Assembly (NCBI GenBank): GCA_964017185.1
Contig: OZ024869.1
Span: 59,980,761-60,044,760, forward strand
From: Rugalucina vietnamica
Lineage: Eukaryota; Mollusca; Bivalvia; Lucinida; Lucinidae
DNA length: 64,000 nt
Direction: 5' to 3'
Shown: positions 47,701 to 63,100 of the stretch, one piece after another
Position numbering within the stretch: the stretch's first letter is position 1
How the letters are laid out: each line of letters begins with the position of its first letter
Translations under genes and position numbers: made by a program
Notes under the pieces: generated by a model
The model's database searches: none
The model's input: only the letters and a program-made list of their open reading frames with translations
Told to the model about the DNA's origin: nothing

Positions 47701-50700
47701 AAACCGTTAATGACAACACGTAAACACTAAGCTTTGCAGTTGCAACCATTAAAACCATGTCAACACGTTAAAACTAAGCGTTGTAGTTATAACCATTAAT
47801 TGCAACACGTTAGCACTAAGCATTAGATTTGCAACCGTTAAGACCGTGGCAACATGTTAAAACTAAGCGTTGCAGTTAAAACCGTTAATGACAACACGTA
47901 AACACTAAGCTTTGCATTTGCAACCGTTAAAACCGTGTCAACACGTTAAAACTAAGCGTTGTAGTTAAAACCGTTAATGGCAACACGTAAACACTAAGCT
48001 TTGCATTTGCAACCGTTAAAACAGTTGCAAACGTTAGTGTCAACATGTAAGCACTAACCGTTGCAGTTGCAACCTTTAAAGGCAACACGTTAACATTAAG
48101 CATTGCAGTTGCAAGCGTTAGTGGCAACACGTTAAAACTAAGCGTTGCAGTTACAACCGTTAGTGTCAACATTACAGTAAGTGTAGCATTCGTTTACGTT
48201 AATTTCAACACGTTAACACGTTGCAACCGTTTATGTCAACATGTTAACACTTAGCATTGCAGTTGCAACCGTTAGTGTCAACATGTTTACACTAAGCGTT
48301 GCAGTTGCAACCGTTAATGACAACACGTTAACACTAAGCATTGCGGTTACAATGCGTTAAAACTAAGCGTTGTAGTTAAAACCGTAGTATGACAACACGT
48401 AAACACTAAGCTTTGCATTTGCAACCATTAAAACCATGTCAACACGTTAAAACTAAGCGTTGTAGTTATAACCGTTAATTGCAACACATTAGCACTAAGC
48501 ATTGGATTTGCAACCGTTAATACCGTGGCAACACGTTAAAACTAAGCGTTGCAGTTAAAACCGTTAATGACAACACGTAAACACTAAGCTTTGCATTTGC
48601 AACCGTTAAAACAGTTGCAAACGTTAGTGTCAACATGTAAGCACTAACCGTTACAGTTGCAACCTTAAATGCAACACGTTAACATTAAGCGTTAGTGGCA
48701 ACACGTTAAAGCTAAGCGTTGCAGTTGCAAACGTTAGTGTCAACATGTAAGCACTAACCGTTGCAGTTACAACCTTTAAAGGCAACACGTTAACATTAAG
48801 CATTGCAGTTGCAAGCGTTAGTGGCAACACGTTAAAACTAAGCGTTGCAGTTACAACCGTAAGTGTCAACATTATAACAGTAAATGTAGCATTTGCTTAC
48901 GTTAATTTCAACACGTTAAAACGTTGCAACCGTTTATGTCAACATGTTAACACTTAGCATTGCAGTTGCAACCGTTAGTGTCAACATGTTTACACTAAGC
49001 GTTGCAGTTGCAACACGTTAACACTAAGCATTTCGGTTACAATGCGTTAAAACTAAGCGTTGCAGTTACAACCGTTATAACATTATAACAGTGTAGCATT
49101 TGCTTACGTTAATTTCAACACGTTAACACGTTGCAACCGTTTATGTCAACACTTAGCATTGCAGTTGCAACCGTTAGTGTCAACATGTTTACACTAAGCG
49201 TTGCAGTTGCAACCGTTAATGACAACACGTTAACACTAAGCATTGCGGTTACAATGCGTTAAAACTAAGCGTTGTAGTTAAAACCGTTAATGACAACACG
49301 TAAACACTAAGCTTTGCATTTGCAACCATTAAAACCATGTCAACACGTTAAAACTAAGCGTTGTAGTTATAACCGTTAATTGCAACACGTTAGCACTAAG
49401 CATTGGATTTGCAACCGTTAATACCGTGGCAACATGTTAAAACTAAGCGTTGCAGTTAAAACCGTTAATGACAACACGTAAACACTAAGTTTTGCATTTG
49501 CAACCATTAAAACCGTGTCAACACGTTGCAACATGTAAAAACTAAGCGTTGCAGTTAAAACCGTTAATGACAACACGTAAGCTGCTTTGCATTTGCAATC
49601 GGTAAAACCGTGTCAACACGTTGAAACTAAGCGTTGTAGTTAAAACCGTTAATTGCAACAAATTAGCACTAAGCATTGGATTTGCAACCGTTAATACCGT
49701 GGCAACACGTTAAAACTAAGCGTTGCAGTTAAAACCGTTAATGACAACACGTAAACACTAAGCTTTGCATTTGCAACCGTAAAAACAGTTGCAAACGTTA
49801 GTGTCAACGTGTAAGCACTAACCGTTACAGTTGCAACCTTAAATGCAACACGTTAACATTAAGCGTTAGTGGCAACACGTTAAAGCTAAGCGTTGCAGTT
49901 GCAAACGTTAGTGTCAACATGTAAGCACTAACCGTTGCAGTTACAACCTTTAAAGGCAACACGTTAACATTAAGCATTGCAGTTGCAAGCGTTAGTGGCA
50001 ACACGTTAAAACTAAGCGTTGCAGTTACAACCGTAAGTGTCAACATTATAACAGTAAGTGTAGCATTTGCTTACCTTAATTTCAACACGTTAAAACGTTG
50101 CAACCGTTTATGTCAACATGTTAACACTTAGCATTGCAGTTGCAACCGTTAGTGTCAACATGTTTACACTAAGCGTTGCAGTTGCAACACGTTAACACTA
50201 AGCATTGCGGTTACAATGCGTTAAAACTAAGCGTTGTAGTTATAACCGTTAATTGCAACACCTTAGCACTAAGCATTGGATTTGCAACCGTTAATACCGT
50301 GGCAACATGTTAAAACTAAGCGTTGCAGTTAAACCCGTTAATGACAACACGTAAACACTAAGCTTTGCATTTGCAACCATTAAAACCGTGTCAACACGTT
50401 GCAACATGTAAAAACTAAGCGTTACAGTTGCAACCTTTAATGGCAACACGTTAACATTAAGCGTTAGTGGCAACACGTTAAAGCTAAGCGTTGCAGTTAC
50501 AACCGTTAGTTTCAACATTACAGTAAGTGTAGCATTTGCTTACGTTAATTTCAACACGTTAACACGTTGCAACCGTTTATGTCAACATGTTAACACTTAG
50601 CATTGCAGTTGCAACCATTAGTGTCAACATGTTTACACTAAGCGTTGCAGTTGCAACCGTTAATTACAACACATTAACACTAAGCATTGCGGTTGCAATG

Positions 50701-51314
50701 CGTTAAAACTAAGCGTTGTAGTTAAAACCGTTAATGACAACACGTAAACACGTTAAAGCTAAGCGTTGCAGTTGCAAACGTTAGTGTCAACATGTAAGCA
50801 TTAACCGTTGCAGTTGCAACCTTTAAAGGCAACACGTTAACATTAAGCATTGCAGTTGCAAGCGTTAGTGGCAACACGTTAAAACTAAGCGTTGCAGTTA
50901 CAACCGTTAGTGTCAACATTACAGTAAGTGTAGCATTCGTTTACGTTAATTTCAACACGTTAACACGTTGCAACCGTTTATGTCAACATGTTAACACTTA
51001 GCATTGCAGTTGCAACCATTAGTGTCAACATGTTTACACTAAGCGTTGCAGTTGCAACCGTTAATTACAACACGTTAACACTAAGCATTGCGGTTACAAT
51101 GCGTTAAAACTAAGCGTTGTAGTTAAAACCGTTAATGACAACACGTAAACACTAAGCTTTGCAGTTGCAACCATTAAAACCATGTCAACACGTTAAAACT
51201 AAGCGTTGTAGTTATAACCGTTAATTGCAACACGTTAGCATTAAGCATTGGATTTGCAACCGTTAAGACCGTGGCAACACGTTAAAACTAAGCGTTGCAG
51301 TTAAAACCGTTAAT
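44713..51314. repeat. satellite sub-region with a 4.3-4.5-kb repeat relation
   Basis: Landmarks at 43419, 44143 and 45317 recur at 47927, 48651 and 49825 (offset 4,508). A distinctive block at 46013-46240 recurs at 50291-50518 (offset 4,278), the difference reflecting gain or loss of monomers. The copies are more diverged than the 6,773-bp and 1,679-bp series. Confidence 0.75.
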
Positions 51315-54300
51315 GACAATACGTAAACACTAAGCTTTGCATTTGCAACCGTTAAAACAGTTGCAAACGTTAGTGTCAACATGTAAGCACTAACCGTTAC
51401 AGTTGCAACCTTAAATGCAACACGTTAACATTAAGCGTTAGTGGCAACACGTTAAAGCTAAGCGTTGCAGTTGCAAACGTTAGTGTCAACATGTAAGCAC
51501 TAACCGTTGCAGTTACAACCTTTAAAGGCAACACGTTAACATTAAGCATTGCAGTTGCAAGCGTTAGTGGCAACACGTTAAAACTAAGCGTTGCAGTTAC
51601 AACCGTAAGTGTCAACATTATAACAGTAAGTGTAGCATTTGCTTACGTTAATTTCAACACGTTAAAACGTTGCAACCGTTTATGTCAACATGTTAACACT
51701 TAGCATTGCAGTTGCAACCGTTAGTGTCAACATGTTTACACTAAGCGTTGCAGTTGCAACACGTTAACACTAAGCATTTCGGTTACAATGCGTTAAAACT
51801 AAGCGTTGCAGTTACAACCGTTATAACATTATAACAGTGTAGCATTTGCTTACGTTAATTTCAACACGTTAACACGTTGCAACCGTTTATGTCAACACTT
51901 AGCATTGCAGTTGCAACCGTTAGTGTCAACATGTTTACACTAAGCGTTGCAGTTGCAACCGTTAATAACAACACGTAAACACTAAGCTTTGCATTTGCAA
52001 CCATTAAAACCATGTCAACACGTTAAAACTAAGCGTTGTAGTTATAACCGTTAATTGCAACACGTTAGCACTAAGCATTGGATTTGCAACCGTTAATACC
52101 GTGGCAACATGTTAAAACTAAGCGTTGCAGTTAAAACCGTTAATGACAACACGTAAACACTAAGCTTTGCATTTGCAACCATTAAAACCGTGTCAACACG
52201 TTAAAACTAAGCGTTGTAGTTAAAACCGTTAATGGCAATACGTAAACACTAAGCTTTGCATTTGCAACCGTTAAAACAGTTGCAAACGTTAGTGTCAACA
52301 TGTAAGCACTAACCGTTACAGTTGCAACCTTTAATGGCAACACGTTAACATTAAGCGTTAGTGGCAACACGTTAAAGCTAAGCGTTGCAGTTGCAAACGT
52401 TAGTGTCAACATGTAAGCACTAACCCTTGCAGTTGTAACCTTTAAAGGCAACACGTTAACATTAAGCATTGCAGTTGCAAGCGTTAGTGGCAACACGTTA
52501 AAACTAAGCGTTGCAGTTACAACCGTTAGTGTCAACATAACAGTAAGTGTAGCATTTGCTTACGTTAATTTCAACACGTTAACACGTTGCAACCGTTTAA
52601 TGTCAACATGTTAACACTTAGCATTGCAGTTGCAACCGTTAGTGTCAACATGTTTACACTAAGCGTTGCAGTTGCAACCGTTAATGACAACACGTTAACA
52701 CTAAGCATTGCGGTTACAATGCGTTAAAACTAAGCGTTGTAGTTAAAACCGTTAATGACAACACGTAAACACTAAGCAACCATTAAAACCATGTCAACAC
52801 GTTAAAACTAAGCGTTGTAGTTATAACCGTTAATTGCAACACGTTAGCACTAAGCATTGGATTTGCAACCGTTAATACCGTGGCAACATGTTAAAACTAA
52901 GCGTTGCAGTTAAAACCGTTAATGACAACACGTAAACACTAAGCTTTGCATTTGCAACCATTAAAACCGTGTCAACACGTTGCAACATGTAAAAACTAAG
53001 CGTTGCAGTTAAAACCGTTAATGACAACACGTAAGCTGCTTTGCATTTGCAATCGTTAAAACCGTGTCAACATGTTGAAACTAAGCGTTGTAGTTAAAAC
53101 CGTTAATGGCAACACGTAAACACTAAGGATTGCATTTGCAACCGTCAAAACAGTTGCAAACGTTAGTGTCAACATGGAAGCACTAACCGTTACAGTTGCA
53201 ACCTTTAATGGCAACACGTTAACATTAAGCGTTAGTGGCAACACGTTAAAGCTAACCGTTGCAGTTGCAACCTTTAAAGGCAACACGTTAACATTAAGCA
53301 TTGCAGTTGCAAGCGTTAGTGGCAACACGTTAAAACTAAGCGTTGCAGTTACAACCGTTAGTGTCAACATTACAGTAAGTGTAGCATTCGTTTACGTTAA
53401 TTTCAACACGTTAACACGTTGCAACCGTTTATGTCAACATGTTAACACTTAGCATTGCAGTTGCAACCATTAGTGTCAACATGTTTACACTAAGCGTTGC
53501 AGTTGCAACCGTTAATTACAACACGTTAACACATTGCGGTTACAATGCGTTAAAACTAAGCGTTGTAGTTAAAACCGTTAATGACAACACGTAAACACTA
53601 AGCTTTGCAGTTGCAACCATTAAAACCATGTCAACACGTTAAAACTAAGCGTTGTAGTTATAACCGTTAATTGCAACACGTTAGCACTAAGCATTGGATT
53701 TGCAACCGTTAAGACCGTGGCAACATGTTAAAACTAAGCGTTGCAGTTAAAACCGTTAATGACAACACGTAAACACTAAGCTTTGCATTTGCAACCGTTA
53801 AAACCGTGTCAACACGTTAAAACTAAGCGTTGTAGTTATAACCGTTAATTGCAACACGTTAGCACTAAGCATTGGATTTGCAACCGTTAAGACCGTGGCA
53901 ACATGTTAAAACTAAGCGTTGCAGTTAAAACCGTTAATGGCAACACGTAAACACTAAGCTTTGCATTTGCAACCGTTAAAACAGTTGCAAACGTTAGTGT
54001 CAACATGTAAGCACTAACCGTTACAGTTGCAACCTTTAATGGCAACACGTTAACATTAAGCGTTAGTGGCAACACGTTAAAGCTAAGCGTTGCAGTTGCA
54101 AACGTTAGTGTCAACATGTAAGCATTAACCGTTGCAGTTGCAACCTTTAAAGGCAACACGTTAACATTAAGCATTGCAGTTGCAAGCGTTAGTGGCAACA
54201 CGTTAAAGCTAAGCGTTGCAGTTACAACCGTTAGTGTCAACATTACAGTAAGTGTAGCATTCGTTTACGTTAATTTCAACACGTTAACACGTTGCAACCG

Positions 54301-55723
54301 TTTATGTCAACATGTTAACACTTAGCATTGCAGTTGCAACCGTTAGTGTCAACATGTTTACACTAAGCGTTGCAGTTGCAACCGTTAATGACAACACGTT
54401 AACACTAAGCATTGCGGTTACAATGCGTTAAAACTAAGCGTTGTAGTTAAAACCGTTAATGACAACACGTAAACACTAAGCTTTGCAGTTGCAACCATTA
54501 AAACCATGTCAACACGTTAAAACTAAGCGTTGTAGTTATAACCGTTAATTGCAACACGTTAGCATTAAGCATTGGATTTGCAACCGTTAAGACCGTGGCA
54601 ACATGTTAAAACTAAGCGTTGCAGTTAAAACCGTTAATGACAACACGTAAACACTAAGCTTTGCATTTGCAACCGTTAAAACCGTGTCAACACGTTAAAA
54701 CTAAGCGTTGTAGTTATAACCGTTAATTGCAACACGTTAGCACTAAGCATTGGATTTGCAACCGTTAAGACCGTGGCAACATGTTAAAACTAAGCGTTGC
54801 AGTTAAAACCGTTAATGGCAACACGTAAACACTAAGCTTTGCATTTGCAACCGTTAAAACAGTTGCAAACGTTAGTGTCAACATGTAAGCACTAACCGTT
54901 ACAGTTGCAACCTTTAATGGCAACACGTTAACATTAAGCGTTAGTGGCAACACGTTAAAGCTAAGCGTTGCAGTTGCAAACGTTAGTGTCAACATGTAAG
55001 CATTAACCGTTGCAGTTGCAACCTTTAAAGGCAACACGTTAACATTAAGCATTGCAGTTGCAAGCGTTAGTGGCAACACGTTAAAACTAAGCGTTGCAGT
55101 TACAACCGTTAGTGTCAACATTACAGTAAGTGTAGCATTCGTTTACGTTAATTTCAACACGTTAACACGTTGCAACCGTTTATGTCAACATGTTAACACT
55201 TAGCATTGCAGTTGCAACCGTTAGTGTCAACATGTTTACACTAAGCGTTGCAGTTGCAACCGTTAATGACAACACGTTAACACTAAGCATTGCGGTTACA
55301 ATGCGTTAAAACTAAGCGTTGTAGTTAAAACCGTTAATGACAACACGTAAACACTAAGCTTTGCAGTTGCAACCATTAAAACCATGTCAACACGTTAAAA
55401 CTAAGCGTTGTAGTTATAACCGTTAATTGCAACACGTTAGCATTAAGCATTGGATTTGCAACCGTTAAGACCGTGGCAACATGTTAAAACTAAGCATTGC
55501 GGTTACAATGCGTTAAAACTAAGCGTTGTAGTTAAAACCGTTAATGACAACACGTAAACACTAAGCTTTGCATTTGCAACCATTAAAACCATGTCAACAC
55601 GTTAAAACTAAGCGTTGTAGTTATAACCGTTAATTGCAACACATTAGCACTAAGCATTGGATTTGCAACCGTTAATACCGTGGCAACACGTTAAAACTAA
55701 GCGTTGCAGTTAAAACCGTTAAT
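51315..55723. repeat. 4,409-bp higher-order repeat, copy 1
   Basis: Phase is set at the marker GACAATACGTAAACAC. Landmarks at 51397, 52182, 53056, 53887 and 54765 recur 4,409 bp later. An internal duplication of 878 bp (blocks at 53887 and 54765) lies in the second half. Confidence 0.9.
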
Positions 55724-58700
55724 GACAATACGTAAACACTAAGCTTTGCATTTGCAACCGTTAAAACAGTTGCAAACGTTAGTGTCAACATGTAAGCACT
55801 AACCGTTACAGTTGCAACCTTAAATGCAACACGTTAACATTAAGCGTTAGTGGCAACACGTTAAAGCTAAGCGTTGCAGTTGCAAACGTTAGTGTCAACA
55901 TGTAAGCACTAACCGTTGCAGTTACAACCTTTAAAGGCAACACGTTAACATTAAGCATTGCAGTTGCAAGCGTTAGTGGCAACACGTTAAAACTAAGCGT
56001 TGCAGTTACAACCGTAAGTGTCAACATTATAACAGTAAGTGTAGCATTTGCTTACGTTAATTTCAACACGTTAAAACGTTGCAACCGTTTATGTCAACAT
56101 GTTAACACTTAGCATTGCAGTTGCAACCGTTAGTGTCAACATGTTTACACTAAGCGTTGCAGTTGCAACACGTTAACACTAAGCATTTCGGTTACAATGC
56201 GTTAAAACTAAGCGTTGCAGTTACAACCGTTATAACATTATAACAGTGTAGCATTTGCTTACGTTAATTTCAACACGTTAACACGTTGCAACCGTTTATG
56301 TCAACACTTAGCATTGCAGTTGCAACCGTTAGTGTCAACTTGTTTACACTAAGCGTTGCAGTTGCAACCGTTAATGACAACACGTAAACACTAAGCTTTG
56401 CATTTGCAACCATTAAAACCATGTCAACACGTTAAAACTAAGCGTTGTAGTTATAACCGTTAATTGCAACACGTTAGCACTAAGCATTGGATTTGCAACC
56501 GTTAATACCGTGGCAACATGTTAAAACTAAGCGTTGCAGTTAAAACCGTTAATGACAACACGTAAACACTAAGCTTTGCATTTGCAACCATTAAAACCGT
56601 GTCAACACGTTTAAACTAAGCGTTGTAGTTAAAACCGTTAATGGCAATACGTAAACACTAAGCTTTGCATTTGCAACCGTTAAAACAGTTGCAAACGTTA
56701 GTGTCAACATGTAAGCACTAACCGTTACAGTTGCAACCTTTAATGGCAACACGTTAACATTAAGCGTTAGTGGCAACACGTTAAAGCTAAGCGTTGCAGT
56801 TGCAAACGTTAGTGTCAACATGTAAGCACTAACCCTTGCAGTTGTAACCTTTAAAGGCAACACGTTAACATTAAGCATTGCAGTTGCAAGCGTTAGTGGC
56901 AACACGTTAAAACTAAGCGTTGCAGTTACAACCGTTAGTGTCAACATAACAGTAAGTGTAGCATTTGCTTACGTTAATTTCAACACGTTAACACGTTGCA
57001 ACCGTTTAATGTCAACATGTTAACACTTAGCATTGCAGTTGCAACCGTTAGTGTCAACATGTTTACACTAAGCGTTGCAGTTGCAACCGTTAATGACAAC
57101 ACGTTAACACTAAGCATTGCGGTTACAATGCGTTAAAACTAAGCGTTGTAGTTAAAACCGTTAATGACAACACGTAAACACTAAGCAACCATTAAAACCA
57201 TGTCAACACGTTAAAACTAAGCGTTGTAGTTATAACCGTTAATTGCAACACGTTAGCACTAAGCATTGGATTTGCAACCGTTAATACCGTGGCAACATGT
57301 TAAAACTAAGCGTTGCAGTTAAAACCGTTAATGACAACACGTAAACACTAAGCTTTGCATTTGCAACCATTAAAACCGTGTCAACACGTTGCAACATGTA
57401 AAAACTAAGCGTTGCAGTTAAAACCGTTAATGACAACACGTAAGCTGCTTTGCATTTGCAATCGTTAAAACCGTGTCAACATGTTGAAACTAAGCGTTGT
57501 AGTTAAAACCGTTAATGGCAACACGTAAACACTAAGGATTGCATTTGCAACCGTCAAAACAGTTGCAAACGTTAGTGTCAACATGGAAGCACTAACCGTT
57601 ACAGTTGCAACCTTTAATGGCAACACGTTAACATTAAGCGTTAGTGGCAACACGTTAAAGCTAACCGTTGCAGTTGCAACCTTTAAAGGCAACACGTTAA
57701 CATTAAGCATTGCAGTTGCAAGCGTTAGTGGCAACACGTTAAAACTAAGCGTTGCAGTTACAACCGTTAGTGTCAACATTACAGTAAGTGTAGCATTCGT
57801 TTACGTTAATTTCAACACGTTAACACGTTGCAACCGTTTATGTCAACATGTTAACACTTAGCATTGCAGTTGCAACCATTAGTGTCAACATGTTTACACT
57901 AAGCGTTGCAGTTGCAACCGTTAATTACAACACGTTAACACATTGCGGTTACAATGCGTTAAAACTAAGCGTTGTAGTTAAAACCGTTAATGACAACACG
58001 TAAACACTAAGCTTTGCAGTTGCAACCATTAAAACCATGTCAACACGTTAAAACTAAGCGTTGTAGTTATAACCGTTAATTGCAACACGTTAGCACTAAG
58101 CATTGGATTTGCAACCGTTAAGACCGTGGCAACATGTTAAAACTAAGCGTTGCAGTTAAAACCGTTAATGACAACACGTAAACACTAAGCTTTGCATTTG
58201 CAACCGTTAAAACCGTGTCAACACGTTAAAACTAAGCGTTGTAGTTATAACCGTTAATTGCAACACGTTAGCACTAAGCATTGGATTTGCAACCGTTAAG
58301 ACCGTGGCAACATGTTAAAACTAAGCGTTGCAGTTAAAACCGTTAATGGCAACACGTAAACACTAAGCTTTGCATTTGCAACCGTTAAAACAGTTGCAAA
58401 CGTTAGTGTCAACATGTAAGCACTAACCGTTACAGTTGCAACCTTTAATGGCAACACGTTAACATTAAGCGTTAGTGGCAACACGTTAAAGCTAAGCGTT
58501 GCAGTTGCAAACGTTAGTGTCAACATGTAAGCATTAACCGTTGCAGTTGCAACCTTTAAAGGCAACACGTTAACATTAAGCATTGCAGTTGCAAGCGTTA
58601 GTGGCAACACGTTAAAGCTAAGCGTTGCAGTTACAACCGTTAGTGTCAACATTACAGTAAGTGTAGCATTCGTTTACGTTAATTTCAACACGTTAACACG

Positions 58701-60132
58701 TTGCAACCGTTTATGTCAACATGTTAACACTTAGCATTGCAGTTGCAACCGTTAGTGTCAACATGTTTACACTAAGCGTTGCAGTTGCAACCGTTAATGA
58801 CAACACGTTAACACTAAGCATTGCGGTTACAATGCGTTAAAACTAAGCGTTGTAGTTAAAACCGTTAATGACAACACGTAAACACTAAGCTTTGCAGTTG
58901 CAACCATTAAAACCATGTCAACACGTTAAAACTAAGCGTTGTAGTTATAACCGTTAATTGCAACACGTTAGCATTAAGCATTGGATTTGCAACCGTTAAG
59001 ACCGTGGCAACATGTTAAAACTAAGCGTTGCAGTTAAAACCGTTAATGACAACACGTAAACACTAAGCTTTGCATTTGCAACCGTTAAAACCGTGTCAAC
59101 ACGTTAAAACTAAGCGTTGTAGTTATAACCGTTAATTGCAACACGTTAGCACTAAGCATTGGATTTGCAACCGTTAAGACCGTGGCAACATGTTAAAACT
59201 AAGCGTTGCAGTTAAAACCGTTAATGGCAACACGTAAACACTAAGCTTTGCATTTGCAACCGTTAAAACAGTTGCAAACGTTAGTGTCAACATGTAAGCA
59301 CTAACCGTTACAGTTGCAACCTTTAATGGCAACACGTTAACATTAAGCGTTAGTGGCAACACGTTAAAGCTAAGCGTTGCAGTTGCAAACGTTAGTGTCA
59401 ACATGTAAGCATTAACCGTTGCAGTTGCAACCTTTAAAGGCAACACGTTAACATTAAGCATTGCAGTTGCAAGCGTTAGTGGCAACACGTTAAAACTAAG
59501 CGTTGCAGTTACAACCGTTAGTGTCAACATTACAGTAAGTGTAGCATTCGTTTACGTTAATTTCAACACGTTAACACGTTGCAACCGTTTATGTCAACAT
59601 GTTAACACTTAGCATTGCAGTTGCAACCGTTAGTGTCAACATGTTTACACTAAGCGTTGCAGTTGCAACCGTTAATGACAACACGTTAACACTAAGCATT
59701 GCGGTTACAATGCGTTAAAACTAAGCGTTGTAGTTAAAACCGTTAATGACAACACGTAAACACTAAGCTTTGCAGTTGCAACCATTAAAACCATGTCAAC
59801 ACGTTAAAACTAAGCGTTGTAGTTATAACCGTTAATTGCAACACGTTAGCATTAAGCATTGGATTTGCAACCGTTAAGACCGTGGCAACATGTTAAAACT
59901 AAGCATTGCGGTTACAATGCGTTAAAACTAAGCGTTGTAGTTAAAACCGTTAATGACAACACGTAAACACTAAGCTTTGCATTTGCAACCATTAAAACCA
60001 TGTCAACACGTTAAAACTAAGCGTTGTAGTTATAACCGTTAATTGCAACACATTAGCACTAAGCATTGGATTTGCAACCGTTAATACCGTGGCAACACGT
60101 TAAAACTAAGCGTTGCAGTTAAAACCGTTAAT
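55724..60132. repeat. 4,409-bp higher-order repeat, copy 2
   Basis: Same length and order as copy 1. It shares variants with copy 3 that copy 1 lacks (TCAACTTGTTTAC near 56334, CACGTTTAAACTAAGC near 56607), so copies 2 and 3 separated more recently. Confidence 0.9.
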
Positions 60133-63100
60133 GACAATACGTAAACACTAAGCTTTGCATTTGCAACCGTTAAAACAGTTGCAAACGTTAGTGTCAACAT
60201 GTAAGCACTAACCGTTACAGTTGCAACCTTAAATGCAACACGTTAACATTAAGCGTTAGTGGCAACACGTTAAAGCTAAGCGTTGCAGTTGCAAACGTTA
60301 GTGTCAACATGTAAGCACTAACCGTTGCAGTTACAACCTTTAAAGGCAACACGTTAACATTAAGCATTGCAGTTGCAAGCGTTAGTGGCAACACGTTAAA
60401 ACTAAGCGTTGCAGTTACAACCGTAAGTGTCAACATTATAACAGTAAGTGTAGCATTTGCTTACGTTAATTTCAACACGTTAAAACGTTGCAACCGTTTA
60501 TGTCAACATGTTAACACTTAGCATTGCAGTTGCAACCGTTAGTGTCAACATGTTTACACTAAGCGTTGCAGTTGCAACACGTTAACACTAAGCATTTCGG
60601 TTACAATGCGTTAAAACTAAGCGTTGCAGTTACAACCGTTATAACATTATAACAGTGTAGCATTTGCTTACGTTAATTTCAACACGTTAACACGTTGCAA
60701 CCGTTTATGTCAACACTTAGCATTGCAGTTGCAACCGTTAGTGTCAACTTGTTTACACTAAGCGTTGCAGTTGCAACCGTTAATGACAACACGTAAACAC
60801 TAAGCTTTGCATTTGCAACCATTAAAACCATGTCAACACGTTAAAACTAAGCGTTGTAGTTATAACCGTTAATTGCAACACGTTAGCACTAAGCATTGGA
60901 TTTGCAACCGTTAATACCGTGGCAACATGTTAAAACTAAGCGTTGCAGTTAAAACCGTTAATGACAACACGTAAACACTAAGCTTTGCATTTGCAACCAT
61001 TAAAACCGTGTCAACACGTTTAAACTAAGCGTTGTAGTTAAAACCGTTAATGGCAATACGTAAACACTAAGCTTTGCATTTGCAACCGTTAAAACAGTTG
61101 CAAACGTTAGTGTCAACATGTAAGCACTAACCGTTACAGTTGCAACCTTTAATGGCAACACGTTAACATTAAGCGTTAGTGGCAACACGTTAAAGCTAAG
61201 CGTTGCAGTTGCAAACGTTAGTGTCAACATGTAAGCACTAACCCTTGCAGTTGTAACCTTTAAAGGCAACACGTTAACATTAAGCATTGCAGTTGCAAGC
61301 GTTAGTGGCAACACGTTAAAACTAAGCGTTGCAGTTACAACCGTTAGTGTCAACATAACAGTAAGTGTAGCATTTGCTTACGTTAATTTCAACACGTTAA
61401 CACGTTGCAACCGTTTAATGTCAACATGTTAACACTTAGCATTGCAGTTGCAACCGTTAGTGTCAACATGTTTACACTAAGCGTTGCAGTTGCAACCGTT
61501 AATGACAACACGTTAACACTAAGCATTGCGGTTACAATGCGTTAAAACTAAGCGTTGTAGTTAAAACCGTTAATGACAACACGTAAACACTAAGCAACCA
61601 TTAAAACCATGTCAACACGTTAAAACTAAGCGTTGTAGTTATAACCGTTAATTGCAACACGTTAGCACTAAGCATTGGATTTGCAACCGTTAATACCGTG
61701 GCAACATGTTAAAACTAAGCGTTGCAGTTAAAACCGTTAATGACAACACGTAAACACTAAGCTTTGCATTTGCAACCATTAAAACCGTGTCAACACGTTG
61801 CAACATGTAAAAACTAAGCGTTGCAGTTAAAACCGTTAATGACAACACGTAAGCTGCTTTGCATTTGCAATCGTTAAAACCGTGTCAACATGTTGAAACT
61901 AAGCGTTGTAGTTAAAACCGTTAATGGCAACACGTAAACACTAAGGATTGCATTTGCAACCGTCAAAACAGTTGCAAACGTTAGTGTCAACATGGAAGCA
62001 CTAACCGTTACAGTTGCAACCTTTAATGGCAACACGTTAACATTAAGCGTTAGTGGCAACACGTTAAAGCTAAGCGTTGCAGTTGCAAACGTTAGTGTCA
62101 ACATGTAAGCATTAACCGTTGCAGTTGCAACCTTTAAAGGCAACACGTTAACATTAAGCATTGCAGTTGCAAGCGTTAGTGGCAACACGTTAAAACTAAG
62201 CGTTGCAGTTACAACCGTTAGTGTCAACATTACAGTAAGTGTAGCATTCGTTTACGTTAATTTCAACACGTTAACACGTTGCAACCGTTTATGTCAACAT
62301 GTTAACACTTAGCATTGCAGTTGCAACCATTAGTGTCAACATGTTTACACTAAGCGTTGCAGTTGCAACCGTTAATTACAACACGTTAACACTAAGCATT
62401 GCGGTTACAATGCGTTAAAACTAAGCGTTGTAGTTAAAACCGTTAATGACAACACGTAAACACTAAGCTTTGCAGTTGCAACCATTAAAACCATCTCAAC
62501 ACGTTAAAACTAAGCGTTGTAGTTATAACCGTTAATTGCAACACGTTAGCACTAAGCATTGGATTTGCAACCGTTAAGACCGTGGCAACATGTTAAAACT
62601 AAGCGTTGCAGTTAAAACCGTTAATGACAACACGTAAACACTAAGCTTTGCATTTGCAACCGTTAAAACCGTGTCAACACGTTAAAACTAAGCGTTGTAG
62701 TTATAACCGTTAATTGCAACACGTTAGCACTAAGCATTGGATTTGCAACCGTTAAGACCGTGGCAACATGTTAAAACTAAGCGTTGCAGTTAAAACCGTT
62801 AATGGCAACACGTAAACACTAAGCTTTGCATTTGCAACCGTTAAAACAGTTGCAAACGTTAGTGTCAACATGTAAGCACTAACCGTTACAGTTGCAACCT
62901 TTAATGGCAACACGTTAACATTAAGCGTTAGTGGCAACACGTTAAAGCTAAGCGTTGCAGTTGCAAACGTTAGTGTCAACATGTAAGCATTAACCGTTGC
63001 AGTTGCAACCTTTAAAGGCAACACGTTAACATTAAGCATTGCAGTTGCAAGCGTTAGTGGCAACACGTTAAAACTAAGCGTTGCAGTTACAACCGTTAGT

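Noticed and set aside
53174-53452. Plus-strand 92-codon frame (and copies at 57583 and elsewhere) as a gene
   Set aside because: It is the plus-strand open frame of the same satellite units and overlaps an equally long minus-strand frame.
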